Positions 47,787 to 61,800 of a DNA stretch of 64,000 nucleotides are shown here, in pieces. The translations under genes were made by a program, and so were the position numbers. The DNA lies in NCBI RefSeq assembly GCF_018691265.1, contig NW_024881296.1:5859427-5923426 (forward strand), in the 5' to 3' direction. The notes below the pieces were generated by a model, which was not told the origin of the DNA, did no database searches, and saw nothing but the letters and a program-made list of their open reading frames with translations. Position 1 is the first letter of the stretch, and the number at the start of each line of letters is the position of its first letter. Source of the DNA: Tyto alba (lineage: Eukaryota > Chordata > Aves > Strigiformes > Tytonidae).

Positions 47787-50255
47787 TGCAAAAAATAAGC
47801 TATCCTTTGATCTTTATGGTCATTAACCAATATTTTGTTTTTCTTCCTCCACTAGAAAAAATCATGATAGTATGGGACATTTCATTTTGTCGGTCTTGAA
47901 TTTGTGTAAATTCTGAGTCCCTCATGTCTCAGGTGTTTATCCATGTAGTGAAAAAGTCTTAAAATATTTTTGAACTAATAAAAGTTATTTTTCTACAGTA
48001 AACTCTCCAACTCGAAATTTTAATCTCTGTAAGGATAAAGTATAATGAAGATCAAAAATAATGACTGAATTATCTGCAGGGGTCTTCTACATTATGGTAA
48101 AAGTTATTTTTAAAATAAATTCTTAAATTAGAACAAAGAGTTGTTTATAACATAACACTTTCTTCTGAAGATAAGTTACAAGCAAGCATTACTGGCAACG
48201 CCTGTCATGATAATGTAACTGCCTCCTAAAAACATGTAATGCCAAAGCAAAAGAACAGGAAAGGGATTTTGCTCCACAGAAACCAGTCCTATTTGACCTT
48301 TCAATTTCAACAGATAGAATTGTCTTACCTTGATTCAGTTGTGGGGTTTTTTGTTGAAAGAATGTCAACTTTCTGGACTATTTTAAATATTATTAGAGAG
48401 CTGAGAATTGCAGAATGTGGTGGGGCTTCTTTGGATCAGAAGAAATATCAGATACTGAGCTATTTAGCAGTGTTTGTGCACACTTCAGAGGAAAAATATC
48501 AGAAAATGATCCAATATTTTATCTTCAGATTCTCATTATCTCAGCTTCTTTAAGCCTGTGGTATTTACTGTGTTTATTCTTACCTCAACTTCACTAATGA
48601 AAGAACATTTCCCTTGTATAAACAAGGTATAAATACATTAAGATAAACTGCAAAATATTGAGATTGCTGAGGTTTAGTTTCATATTGAAGTTAACTTCAA
48701 CTGGGGACAGTAAGTGTTTTATGAACTGATTTGAAACTCAAAAATATCTTTTAACATATTCAAATTTATGATAATCACAATTTTAAATAATAAATTTGTG
48801 CTTACATAAATAATATTTTAAATTCAAAAGCTGTAGAAACATACTTTTGAAAGACAAATGCATGCCATGCTGAGAGGAATAGCATTTCTTAAAATGTCTC
48901 TGAAAACACTGCCTTTGTTTTTCATGAAGGTGTCTCTTATTTTCATGTATGAAAGATGGTACTCACAATTGTTTCTGCTTCTTAAGAAAGGCAGCCCTTG
49001 CTTCTTCCACTGGTCCATATAGTATAGGAATAGGTACTGTGTTCTATTAACGGTAACACAGTCAACAACTTCTGACTTAGTGTGATGTAACACTGCTTCC
49101 TGACCCAACATCACAGGGTAGGAGAAAGTCACAATAAAGCATTTAACGCTCATTTTTTCTTTAACACCTCCAGATGTTCTATAGTTTATCACTAGGAATC
49201 CTCAGTTTAATTTTACAGTGTCTCAGATACCAATGTGTGATTATTTGGCTAGGTTTTTCTGCAAGGAGATGAGGGCTGCACAGTAAGCTTCCCTCTCTTG
49301 CCATTTCACAGGCACTAATCTCTTGAAAATAAAGGAGTTTCCTAAAACCATGGAGTTTCAAGCCAGGAGGACATAACCATAGTGGGGACAGTACTGAGTT
49401 GTGAGCACAAAAAAACCCCCATTTCTCCTGGAATAACCTGCTGTGGTCTAGTTGGGATATGAGAGAGACAGTCCTGAGTTGTGCCTCTCCTCTGCCTCAT
49501 GAACTGTTCCCTCTAAAAGTAACAAAACTACTTCTTTTCTCTTGGCAGTTTGTCACGGATGCAAGCTTTGGCTCCACCAAAGGATGTACCAGTGAAAAGC
49601 AAATGACAGTGAATGTTTTATTCTTCTTGTGGCCTCAGCCAGAGGAGCAACCCCATTCACTGCAGCACTCTTGAGCTTCTTTGTGCTCCAAAGTGGTTTA
49701 CCCCAGGTCAGCCAACACAGGATCCATAATTACTTATAGCACCTCATTTCCTCTCAACATGTTGCTCAAGATCTCTATGTAGAAAAGGCTGTTTCCCTAA
49801 CTATTCTCCAGCCAGATGTCTTTAACTGGACTTCCTTCACAGTACAGCTGGTCCCCAATAGCCAGCAGATGTTGCTACTGAGCAACAGAAAGGCCAACAC
49901 ACCCCTTTCCTCCAAAGCTGAAAGAGCTCAGTCTGTGTCTACATGGGTGGAAAAAAGCCCAACCCCAAATGTCAAGCTTGTGTCATCCATGGTTAGAGTT
50001 GCATGAAGGAAGCAGGGAAACCTGAATCCATCAAGACATGGAGAAGTTGAATTAACAGCAAACTAGATCTTGGAGCTGAAAATTCTCTCCAGTATTAAGA
50101 GTTTTCTGATAGTTTGTTGCTTTAAAATTCATAACATCATGTTAGTGCTAGACCACCAACTTCAGCTAACATACCTTAGCTTTACACCAGTGTCTAAACA
50201 GTACCTTTAAGTCTGTCAGACATTCAAAGACAAAGCTCCTTTAGGAATTTTGGGT
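47787..50255. other. Unannotated non-coding stretch, AT-rich
   Basis: No gene or repeat was recognised. The 48.6-48.85 kb part is particularly AT-rich. A cryptic acceptor-like 'ttttctcttggcag' ends at 49549, but the following sequence has no convincing exon. Confidence 0.5.
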
Positions 50256-50290
50256 ACCATTTCAGGCACCATTTCAGGCACCATTTCAAG
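50256..50290. repeat. 12-bp minisatellite-like tandem repeat, about 2.9 copies
   Basis: The unit accatttcaggc is repeated exactly twice, then partially a third time with one change (50256-50267, 50268-50279, 50280-50290). Confidence 0.92.
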
Positions 50291-53200
50291 TAATGCCCTA
50301 GAGCACTTCATGGAAGTCCCATCTGTAAATTGTGCCACTCAGACAGGAAACGTCACCAAGAAATTACTGTTGCCCTAGAGGTCATATTTCCTTGTAGAGT
50401 GTGTTGTAAGGGACACTTGAGGAAGTAAATTAGAGGGACTTTCTTAACTTTTACCCTTCCAGACTCTTTATTTGTTCTCGTTAGCAACAGGAATGATGAT
50501 CTGCCTAACAGTCATCTTGTCTCCAGTTGAAGGATTGCAGGGCAGGGGTTGTGCAGGTAGCTGCATCGGGGGAATTTCCAGCTGCTGTGGAAGAGGTTAA
50601 TACCATAAAATGACATCTTCATAAAGGGAAGTGATTGTGCAAACTCAATGGCTTCAATGTGAACGTTGCCCTATTTTGCAAGTACAGTGTCAGCGACGGG
50701 GAGGGGAGGAGAGGTGAAGTTTCCTAGGGATTTTTTTTTGTTTTCTATAGCTTATTTCTCCTAAAAAGCCATTGATCCAGCACCTTTTGAAGAGAAACAG
50801 GAAACTGACACTATAACGCAAAAAATATTTCTGGAAGACTGAAACTTCAAAATGTACCTCTGCTTTTTTTTTCATATTAATTCATTAAAAAATTCCCCTG
50901 AGACTCCCTTAGGGGAGTGAAAATGCTTGGAAAAAAAAGAAATTCTCATTATCTAACTCCATTGCTGCTTAACCACTTGTCAGGTCTCAGGATGATGTTC
51001 ATGGTTCCTTATTAGTCCTGCTACTGATGTATGGATTCAGAAGAGAAAGTACTTCATTTATCAAGGAACTTTGAGTAACTTTGCACTAGGAAGCTCATCT
51101 ACCTTCACTGTAATGTTTGGACAGGAATCACTTCCATTGCACTTGCTCTGTCTCCCAGATTAAGGCTTACCTTGAGAAAACTGTGCTCCAGACATGCAAT
51201 GTAAATCTGCTTGAAAACCTGATTCATCCCCATGAAGTTCCCTTCTGGAGCTTGATGGTTTTGAGTTGTCTTTTTCTGATAGGAAATGGCAAAGTCTAAA
51301 GTTTTCCTAAATAACCCTTTCCTTATTCTCCTGAAACAACCTGTCTGCTGTAGGTCTGCCAGTCCACATGATACAAGAAATATGGGCAGGGCAGTAGGGT
51401 GTATCTCGTCTGGCATGTGCTGCAAGTCTTACAGGAGTGTCATTTCCAGCCACAGGTAGAACAGAGATACTGCTTTGTCCATTTAAAAAAAAAAAAAAAA
51501 AACAAATGGCCTTGATTATTATATTGCTAAATGTTGTAACATGTTTTATAGAGAGTCCAGATGGGAAAAATAAATAAATAGGAGACATCATTTCTAAAAA
51601 GTTCATCTATGTTCTTCACTGTTTAGACATATATAGATTATTATCTCTCTAACAAGCTTATTTGCTAAATAAGTGTATTGATATCCTGCTTGAATTGCAT
51701 GATAAACTAAAACCCAACAGACACATGTATTCAGAAAAAAACTAAGACACATTGCATCATGAAATTTTACAACATTACAACACCATTACCAACAATGTTA
51801 AGAGTATAGCATTTACATTCAATATCTCATTATTTTTTCTAATTCAGTTAAGGCCTGAGACAAGGGTCTAGTGAAATCCTACAGAAAAAGAACAAGCATT
51901 GCTGATGCCACGTCTCCATGGCAGCACAGCTAATTTGGCAGGACAACCAAGCACACAGAAAGAAAAAAGAGGTTATTTACAAAGATATCTTTGATAAAAG
52001 GGGCTTTGGGGACAGGAAAATGGTCTAGGAAAAAACAAGAAAAAACAAGTCACAGAAACGTTCCAAACCTTTAAAATAAATTCTTTAAATGAGTGAGAGA
52101 AAATAAATTGAAGAAAAAAATTCTTGAGTCAGTAAGCGCAGTGAGTTTCATTTTTGTTTGTTGTTGTACAAAACTATAAACCACCCTGAATGGCCCAGAA
52201 TAACATTAGTGGTTCTGTGTATTGTAACCACTTCAATCAAGGCCTTTTGTTTTGAATCACCTGCCTTGCCTGCATTGGAGCCCCTTTTATAGCCCAGTTG
52301 AAGCACAGAGATCTAATTTAGTTCCACACAAAAAGGAGTGAGGAGGAAAAATAGACTCATCTCTTACTGCTCCTTGTTTGAATCTACAAGAGAACAACTG
52401 GGACAACAAATGGAGTTAAATGCTTGAGAGAATATTTTAAAATTCCTTCAGCCTGCGACCCCCAAGCAATTTGTAAATGATATTGCTATAGTATTCCTGA
52501 AGGATGCAGATGCCCAGCTGGACACAGGTGAATTGGCAGCCTAGAGCGGTAGGCAAGCTTCCCATGTTCCCATGGGAAGGGGAAACTATGAGGAGAGGTC
52601 ACCCTGAAACACATGCAGCAAGGGGCACAGGGCTGTTATTAACTCCTGTGAAGAGCTGAAGGGCAGAAGCATCTCAGAGTATTCAGTAAGGTTAATCTCT
52701 AGCAGAAGGCTTGCTTGAGGTTGCAGTCAGTGGACTGAGACCCTGCCCAGGGCCATGCTACAAGCCTTTTCCAGTCCCCTTCCATGTTTTGCCTGTAGAA
52801 ACAGCTCTGTACAAAGGTCCGTTAGTGGTTAGTAAAGCACCAGATCAGCCTTTCTCTTAAATATAAACCCTGGCAGACATCAAACTGCTGGTTTCATGTT
52901 GTGAGATCTTCTCAGGTCAATGAATGCACTGCATCTACCACTGTGTCCATGACTGTCTTTCTTACTTTCAGTTTGCCTGAAAAGGGTGATTTTTTTCCCC
53001 ATCAGTTCCCTGGCATGGAGTCGATCTCAGCCAGAGGCTGAGCACCCTCAGCTTTTGGGAAACGGTTCCTCTGCCAGCAAAAAGACACACGGAGACTGCG
53101 TGTGGCAGCCCAAAGCCCCAGGCTGGCCAAGTCCCCTTACAATGCCATGAACTAGACCCTGCGGCATCTAACCACGCAGGTGTCTTTCCAGCATGAGGTC

Positions 53201-53371
53201 ATGTCCAACATGTACTAGGGTCATGTCTTTCGGCACCACAGGTACAACCCGTGCTCTTTTGTGTTCTTATTGTTACAGCAGTAAAGTTGACATTGCTCTA
53301 AAGGCAGCATGGTTGTAGCACATACCATGCAGATATACATATAAATGCAGTGCTGATGATAATGCAAAGAG

Positions 53372-53373
<2 letters not shown>
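50291..53373. other. Unannotated non-coding stretch
   Basis: No supported gene. An 18-nt A-run lies at 51485-51502. The region is otherwise ordinary AT-rich sequence without a recognisable interspersed repeat. Confidence 0.5.

Positions 53374-53404
<31 letters not shown>
53374..53404. repeat. (GT)n microsatellite, about 15 units
   Basis: A pure GT run between 'gagtc' and 'gcacc'. The opposite strand encodes a Thr-His repeat in the overlapping minus-strand frame at 53221-53442, which is an artefact. Confidence 0.97.
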
Positions 53405-53405
<1 letters not shown>

Positions 53406-55702
53406 ACCTTTTAGGTCCAGGGTACAAATTAGTTAAACACAACTATAATCTTCAGAATATACACTCATGAAACATAAGCATGAGATCCCATTCATGGAGC
53501 ACCTTCTGAGCATCTTTGCCTTGATTGAACCTCTCACCTGGATGAAATTATTTTCCATCTATAAACAAAAGGAAAAAAAGTCTTTTCCAAGTCACTTATC
53601 TAGATCTCCTCATTAATTTCAAGTGTGATGTTACCAGTTATTAAAGAAACAATCCCACTGGGTTTCAGTCTGCTTGCTACTTTCTACTATGAACGATTAA
53701 TAAATTAGAAAATTAACTTGCAGATGAAAGAAAAGAGCAGCCTGTGGAAGTTGAATAATGACCTTATTTTAAGAATTTCCCTTGAGTAACCCCCACTGTT
53801 GCATCTTACACAAAGGGAAGAAAAATTATACACACACATCTTTAATGTCTTTTTTGAATGCTGATGAAATGATTAGTGTTTTGGAGAAGTCTGTGCAGAT
53901 AAAACGACAGCAGCAGGAGTAGCAGCCAGCAATGTTAGTTAGAGACTGAGGTCTGGGAGCTGCTGTTCTGCAGTTCAGAAAGAGAAAAATTAGCAAGCTA
54001 CTTTATAATTAATAAACTAGAAGAAAATTAAGATAATATGGGGTGGGTTTTGGAAACAAATATGCTTAACAAGTTTAGAAAATGCAGCTTACTTCCAGAG
54101 TTGGACGTAATCACTAATTGCATATTTGTGCCTTATACACTTATCCAACAAACAGGTGAGAATATTTAATATCTAGTTGCTGAGGGGACCATAGAGATCT
54201 TATCACTGCATTTCACAAGGGGGAGCCTTTCTGCTTCAGTAAATGAATTCCCTGGGTCCTCTCTTACTCCTCTACCACCAGGTTGTCCTATTCTTGCACT
54301 TGGATCTTGCTGGATATTTTTTAGCAGTCTACAAATGTCTACAAATACCTTCTCTGCTGACATGGAAAGTCAGTAGAAGGCAACTCTTTCTCTGTGGGAT
54401 GTGGATGCTGGACAGAGTGTGGGAAAAAATGTTAGTTTCTGCTTCAACAATAGGTTTCACGTAAGTCCTTAGACAGGTCTTGTGATTTGCTTTGTTCCTC
54501 ACCCCTGAATCCTGTTGTACTGCTGTTTAGAACTTATACAAATATTGCAGAAAGGATATTAGATATAATGTGATAAATGGTTTGTTTTTTCAGTAACCAG
54601 TGTTTCAGTTTCTTGAGTAGAATGCAGATTTCATGGATCAGAAGGCTTGAAAGGTCACATAGCTGTTAATGCCCCATCACCTGTGAATGGGCACATCACT
54701 GTTGACCTTCCAGGGAACAGCCAAGAGACATCATTCAGTGATCCTTGCACACCCACGTAACTGGGAAAGGGGACAATGATCCTTTTTTGATCCCTTTTAT
54801 GTCTTGTCCAAATACAAGGAAGAATCACAGTCCATATATGCAGGAAATGAAAAAATTGCTTCCTCTATGGATTACCTCAAAACCACCACAGTCACTTTCC
54901 CAAGTTCCCCTGAGCTTGCCTTGAAGTTTCATAGATTGTAAGGAGAATACATGGCTCTCTCTGAAGGCAACATTTCCAGGTGTGCCCTGCATGGTAGGAA
55001 ACCTGCTGAAGATGTCTTCTGGAATAGGTTGCCTTGAACTTCTGAATTACTGTGACCTGTCCTCAGGGTGGGAAAAGAGCTGCACACCCAAGCCTGTCCC
55101 AGCACCAAGAAAAGTTCCATGCCACTTTTTTTAAGATGAAAGATGTTTGGATTTTGTGTTTCAGATAATTCCTCTTTTAGGATCTGCAAAAGAAAATTGG
55201 AGGTAAAAGACTTGACTTTATAACTGGTCTTTCTTCTGCTTCATTCTTTGACATTCAGTGATTTAGCCTTTCCGTGTCATTCTTTTTCCTATATGCTTTG
55301 ATATTGATACCTGGACTACATCATCTGCTTGATGGGGGGGGTGGAGCATATGCTCTTTGTGCTTATTCGAGAAACAACACTAAAAGCAAGCACAATTTCA
55401 GATACACTGATTGGGGACAAATTTTCAGTTTACGGACAAATAATTTCAAACTGAATTTTTACACTGTAGCTCTAGATCATCTGTAAATACAAGATGAGCA
55501 GTTATATCCAAGCTGAGGGCCAAAGAGACCGTGTATGAATTAATGAAATCAGAGGTCAATGAACACATCCTCTTGACATGCTGTCTGATTCCATAAAGAC
55601 ATCTCCCCTTTTCCTAAATTGGTAAAACTAGCTGCCAAATTAAACAACCTGTTGGTCCTATAACCTGCCCCTAGTGGAGTATCATTTTGCATTATACTGA
55701 CC
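53405..55702. other. Unannotated non-coding stretch
   Basis: No gene or repeat was recognised. A seven-G run lies at about 55334-55340. Confidence 0.5.
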
Positions 55703-55906
55703 ATGCCAGACCAGTATCCTCAGCAGGACTTGTTTCTTAACACTAATGAAGCACAGAAAGAACATGAAAAGTTAATGAAAGAGAGGAAAGGAATGATGTA
55801 TGAGGCACCAGAGGAAGACTCAGCAGATATAGGTTGGATTTCAGGCTTTGTCACGGGTTTCCCACAAAATCTTGGGCAAAAATTGGTCCATGCAAATGGT
55901 AATTAA
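55703..55906 (+). other. Small open frame of unusually protein-like composition (67 codons, unproven)
   Basis: The frame starts MPDQYPQQDLFLNTNEAQKE, continues with a Lys/Glu-rich helical-looking stretch (about residues 18-30) and an acidic EAPEEDSAD segment (residues 35-43), and ends hydrophobic with GWISGFVTGFPQN. The ATG has A at -3, a fair Kozak context. The last codons overlap atg|gtaatt, a possible splice donor, so it could be an exon that runs into an intron. I recognise no family. Length is well within chance. It stands out only by its soluble-protein-like, low-cysteine composition compared with other frames here. No upstream acceptor or promoter is obvious. Confidence 0.2.
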
Positions 55907-56357
55907 AACAAGACCAGGGCAAGGACTTAACTACTGGCCCACAATTGTATACACTGTTTAATTGTTAACACACTCTCTCACATGGCTTTAGCCCATGCTG
56001 GCTTGATTTCCCCCAGACAATGTCAATGTACGGTTCAGAGGATAGCATGTGCCAAGGACTGCCCCAGTGGGCAGCTTGGATGGAGTTCCCCCTTCCTCAT
56101 TCACCGTGGGGGAGTGTTTAGCCATGTGGACACAAACCACACCATGACTGGCCTGGAGGGGCAGAGAATAGGCCCTCTCCTGTTTTATTTGCTTGTATAG
56201 ATGTAGTCTTCTTTCCTGCATCACTTTGTCTGCCCTATTTAGACTGTAAATTCTTTGGAACGAAGCAACCTTTTAATATGTATTTGAATGATGCCTGAGA
56301 CAATGAGATGCCAGACTTTGCTGGGGGTTGCCTTTGCTACTGAAAGGCCTATTAAAG
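55907..56357. other. Unannotated non-coding stretch
   Basis: Nothing was recognised. It leads into a 20-nt A-run. Confidence 0.5.
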
Positions 56358-56377
56358 AAAAAAAAAAAAAAAAAAAA
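56358..56377. repeat. A homopolymer (20 nt)
   Basis: The longest uninterrupted A-run in the window, preceded by 'cctattaaag'. Upstream (about 56243-56300), 'gactgtaaattctttgg' and 'cctgagacaatgaga' look like 3'-UTR or retrocopy style sequence, but no parent gene was identified. Confidence 0.9.
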
Positions 56378-58849
56378 GGAAAAAATAAGGAAGACTATTC
56401 AGCTCTTGAAACAGCTCTCAGTTATTCTTCTTTTTAATCCATCCATGTCAACAGCATATCTTCATCCTACAGTGGGGCTTTACAGCTGTCAGAATTTGCA
56501 GTCTCAGGACTGCAGCACGTGTTAACTCTCACAGGACCATGCATTTTGTCTGAATACACAGCAACAGGGACTGAAAATACTAGGAAATTGTCCCTGGTGA
56601 TCTCCCACCACCACCAGCAACCTCCTCGTAGCTCAGTCCCTCAACTACCCTACACCACATAGCTCTCACAGGGTTCTTGGCGGTGGCCTCACACCACCAG
56701 CAGCCCAAAGGGACCCACATGAAGACAAAAGCCTAAAAGCCTTTGTTTGGGACCAGACTGTTGTTGCTGACCCCAGGTCAGGACAGCAGCATGGTTAGTG
56801 TCCTGGTAGAAAAGCAGTATTAAAAACAGGCATTTGCTATTTGCCTTGAATTGCCTCTCATATTGCTTCTTAGACAGCCTCAGAAATAGCTCTTCAAGAC
56901 GTTCACCTGGAGGGATGGAGAAGTTAAAAATATAAAGAAAAGGCCTATAACACTAATAAAAAGACAAACAGTAGGTCAGGGCTGGCCTTTGCCAGTCCTG
57001 TTCTTCACTAGACTAATTTTCAGCATCACTGTTATTGACTGTTTCCCCTTAAACTCCCATGTCTCAGGAACCCTTAGACCCTTCGTTACTCCGGTTGTCT
57101 TGCTAGAGAGGCAAAGATAGAAAACCACTTTTTCTTCATTGCCCATTCCTCATAAGTCTGGCTTTTCCAAACATACATCTCTAGAGGTGGACCCAGTCTC
57201 TAGAAGTGTCCTTTATCCTGAGGAGAAGACAAGACATTACAGATGTCATCCTATATATATCCACCCTGACTAGGGGATGGTTGTCTTCATCCAGTCCACT
57301 GCTGACCCTCCGTAGTAGCTGTGCTGGTGGGTGATAGCAGTGGGTAGGCACAGGCTGGAGGTGGAATGGCAGCAAGGGACTGTAGGCCAGCTAAAGGGCA
57401 GACAAGGGCTAGAAGCCTTGCTGGGCAGCAAGAAGCGGTGGTTGTATGTCATGCATGGAGGAGCAGCACTTGTTGCCCAGCGTAGGCATGGCAGAGGTTT
57501 CCCATGATGTCTCAGAGCAGGAGCAGTCAGGGGCCTTCTGCCCTCACCAGGACCTCTGATGTACCCTCAGAAGTGGTCTCATGGGGCAGTGCAAGCATAG
57601 CTTTGGAGAACATTCAGGTTTTTTGTGTTTTTAGCCAGAGCTGCCAATCTACCTGGATATCACTCATCAGCTCCAGAGCGTCTATCAGCTCCAAATCAGA
57701 ATGTTCCTTGGCACTGCCTATTACATTGCTCTTTTGTTTTCATTAATCACATTAAAATATCAAACTTACACCCTGTTTGCAAACTCTCTGTAGCACAAAT
57801 CAGTTTATCTGCACAGGATCTCCCCACTGTCACATACTGGCAAAGCAAATGCAAACAGCCTGTACTTTTTACCTCAAAAGTTGTTCTTCCATACTTGTAC
57901 TTAGCTGAATAAATCCTGAGTTGCTCTAGGAGATTTTGAAATGAGTTTGAAGAGTTTTGTATAACTCCTGATGTTCTGATTGCTTTGATATGTTTTCCAA
58001 ACAAAATAATATTGTCGGAGTGAGTTAGTTTTGCCCAATGGATGCCAGTAACTTTTAAGTAACGCAGCACTATTACTTTCTATAGGCTATGATATATCTG
58101 ATGCTCTCCAGATGAACTTGTTTAGGAGCTCCAGGGTCAGTCATGCAAAATGCTCATCCTTCTGAACTCCCAGGAGAAGTTCCAAGCTCTGCAATAGGAG
58201 ATCCTAAGAACAATTTTTACATGCTAAATTATGCTTTGACAAAGTCTAATATCTAATTCCAACACAGCAGCAATACAGCAACAGCCAGTGCTCATGAAAG
58301 GGCTATGTTTTATTACTGAGCAATGTTGTGTTGGATCACACTGGGAGACCAATGAATTGTGGCATTGAGCCATATTAACCTCTCCTTAAAATTTTGCAGA
58401 AGGAAAACTCTAGCATGTTTCAACATGTCAAAACCCAGTGTAGCTTTAAAAGCAAATCCAGGGCACCTGTAATCATAAAAGGGATTAAAATTAAATTTAT
58501 GGCATCTGAGGATGATCAGCTATGGAGAAGTGCCCACTGTTTTTCCTCACACTGAGGTGTTCCAGGCCTTATCTCCACATCCCGCTCTGTGCTACAGCCT
58601 CTCTGCTCCACAGGCCATATTGCTCCTCATTACTTCAAGAGATCTGATGTGCTAGACTCTCACCCCATTTTTTTAACTGTTGCTGTCAGTGTCTTAGCAA
58701 TATCTCATTTACCTCTTGTTGTCCTTAGGCTCCTGTCTATGCTTCTTTCTGTTCCTGTGCCCTGCTGTTATGTGAGGAAGTGTTAACATCTTTCCCATTG
58801 CACCTAGTATTTGCAGCCTGGTAAGCAATCCCTGGGGAAGAACTTTGCA
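56378..58849. other. Unannotated non-coding stretch
   Basis: No supported gene or interspersed repeat was found. Overlapping frames at 57.5-58.1 kb on both strands match nothing known. Confidence 0.5.
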
Positions 58850-58874
58850 GAGAAAACAGCAAAGCTGTTTTCTC
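58850..58874. repeat. Perfect 11-bp hairpin with 3-nt loop
   Basis: gagaaaacagc (58850-58860), aaa, gctgttttctc (58864-58874). The arms are exact reverse complements. A T-run is absent downstream, so this is not a pol III terminator. It could be a structural or protein-binding palindrome or chance. Confidence 0.9.
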
Positions 58875-61800
58875 AGGGACAATGTGCACTATAACGGGAG
58901 CTGAGAATGCCCCACGATGCCCTCAAAGCTTAGTGTCCTGAACATCTTGGCCATGGAGCTTATGAGACCAGATGTCATAAGAGTGATAGGAGTAGGGAAA
59001 CTCTTGGGCCTTCAAGATGTCATCTGAGGCTGGCTCAAGAGTTAAGTGGGTCTTTGACTGGCAGACTTAGATCATTCCATGAATCTGCCAGCAGCGCATA
59101 GCCCTCGCTACAGCCATGAGTGTTCAGATTCCTTTCTTCCCAGTCCCTCCAGCCCCTGCCTTCCTTAACAAGCACAACCATTGCCCACAGCACATCTATG
59201 AACACAAAGCACGTGGCTAGAAAAAAGTCATTATGCACTTAGGAAAAAAATAATAGTTGGCTTTTGTATACATCCATAATTCTGTTTATGTTCTTGCTTG
59301 AAACTGATGGACATACACTGTCAAAGTATAAAATCCACAGATTAACAGTAAAACCACAGATTAACACTGAAATAATATTTTATTTCTTTCTTTTCTTTTT
59401 GATATTTTTTCCCCCCCAAAAAAATACTTGGGGTACTTTCTTGTTGGCATCTGAAACAATTCTCTCATGCATATTACCATAGCCATCTTTTCTGACTGCC
59501 TGCACATTGGAGTGATTAAGGAACAAACACAGCGCATATTTCATCTCTCTTCCTGCCTATCTTTTCTTACTCCATGCAGGCAAAATTTTTTATAGTTCAC
59601 ACTGTGAACTTTTGTGCTGGCTAGTAAATAAGCAGCCAGGATAAAATACATGGTTTGAAGTGCTTTACCTTGCAGTTCTGGATATAATTCAGGTGGATGA
59701 GATCCTTTCTCTTAAACAGTGAATGAAGAGCTCCATTCTCCCTTCTGGCTGTAGCTTCCCAGCTGGTGATAGGACCGATATTTACATTCATTTCAGCCGT
59801 TTTCTCTCATGATCACACAAACATTATACATACTGGGGATGACCTGAACATGTACCAGTCCTGTTGACCTCACGTGGATCTGCTAAACTCTTCCCACTGT
59901 GGTACTGAATGGCTCCAGCTACAACTAAATCCCAAGCTATACTCCAGCATGGTGGTAGAACACCAACATCCTCATGTTGGGGACATAACCCAGGACCTAC
60001 TGGCTTATGGTGCACTTGAAAGGTGCACCAGATCCCAGACACAGATCACATGATATTTTCTGCCCAGGTCTCTACAGCAGCAGGCCTGAGGCATGAGGAT
60101 GGTGTACCATGATCAAAGACAGTGTCTTGCCAAAGAGAATTCACACGCTGTTGCCTCTGTTATGATGTTTGCCAGATTCTTGAACCATATCAAGCTTGTG
60201 CCACTGCCAGGGTTTACAGAGCTCTGAGCTGGCCTGCTAATGTATTTGGGGAAGTACAACGGCTTTGGAGGCTTGGGCCTCCTGCTCATCTGATGTGTTT
60301 CCATAGCTTAGTGTCAGCACTTGCTGAAGAACAAACAATAATGAGTTTATGGCATTTCTTAGCTATTTTATACCCAGGAAAGAAGCATCTTTTAATAATA
60401 TAAGGTGCATTTGGTACTCCTAACTCTTGCCTAACTATGCATTACTCTCATACTCTCTGTTCACAGCATAATTTACTGATAAAGTTCCTCTCCATGTCCC
60501 ACCTCAAATCTTGCTTCCATCTGATTTTACCTTTGCCTAGTTTTAAACATCTGGGCTAAACCTCTGGTGTGTTCTGTATGTCAGTCTTATATTGAATAGT
60601 ATATTTACTTTTCTGTTCAAAATGCTTTAAACCAACACACTAGTTTCTGAGAAGAAATCTAGGAATACTGTTTTGTTGATGTTAGAGGGAAAAAAGAATA
60701 AAAAAAAAGACAATCTTTCATCTGAAAAGCTTAACTACCTCTGCTTTGGGGCATAGACTTCAGATCTGAGGTAAAGGATGGGAAGGTAAGTAGCTCTTTA
60801 GCAGTCCCCATAAAACCACTGACCAGAGTTGATTGCCTCTTAGCAAAGCAGCACTTTAATTCCTAGCAGAGATTTCTGCAGTCTTAGGAGTTATGTTCAC
60901 CAAAGACCCTGCCTTCACCAGCTCAAGCCGGGGAAGCTCAGCTGGGGGCAGAGCAATACCTTTCCCAGCACTGCAGTTCAACACCAGCTGCAGCTTGAGC
61001 ATTTGAAATGAGAATGAAGAAAACTTCTCCCATATGTGATCCAAACAGCTCAACTGCTGGGCCCTCCCTGGAGAAGACCAATTTGTAGCCAAACAGTGTA
61101 AAAATTAGGTCTAGAGATATAAATTGGACCAAGGACTGTAGGAAGGGGTGAGGAGACTAGCATGGATAGAGGTTAGTAAGGAGAGGGTATTGAAACTAGT
61201 TGGGACAAATAACCATGGCTAGGTGAGAGACTAGTGCTGCAGAAGGGAAAATAAAGCTTCATTCTCCATGAGCACAGTAAGGGCTGAGACCTTGCCTTCC
61301 CAGATATACTTACTACCTGATCCTAAAGTCCTTTTGGGTTGTTCAGGGCATCTTGACTGCCTGGGGCATAGGGTATACCACTGCTAAACAGTGAGAAATC
61401 CTTCTCTCTCCCCTTGGTCCATGCTGGGAGCTCTCCCTCCAGGTCTCTGTTAAATGCTGTCAGATGAGAAGCTGATGGATGAGAGACAGCAGCAAGGGCT
61501 ACCTGGAGTCAGTGATACCTGGCATGCATTAGCCTACCTAGAGTTTGGAAACAGTTCCCTGTGGCAGCCAGGAACCATCTGAAAATCACTGCACTTGCAA
61601 GTCTTCCAAAGTAATATCTACTATAATTTTCACGTCTCTAAAATGAATTCTAAGATGCTACTTTTATTTGTCTTCTGTTCTTCATAAGCTATTTTCTTGC
61701 AAGTTTGCCTATATTTGACCAAAAAGATATTGTAGCAAATTAAAAAAATATGCATGTGTATTCAAATCCATCAGAACGACCTATTTTCTCAGTGTCTCTA

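Noticed and set aside
49530..49677. Acceptor-like 'ttttctcttggcag' followed by an open frame (FVTDASFGSTKGCTSEKQ)
   Set aside because: No clear matching donor, the frame ends quickly and there is no similarity to a known protein.
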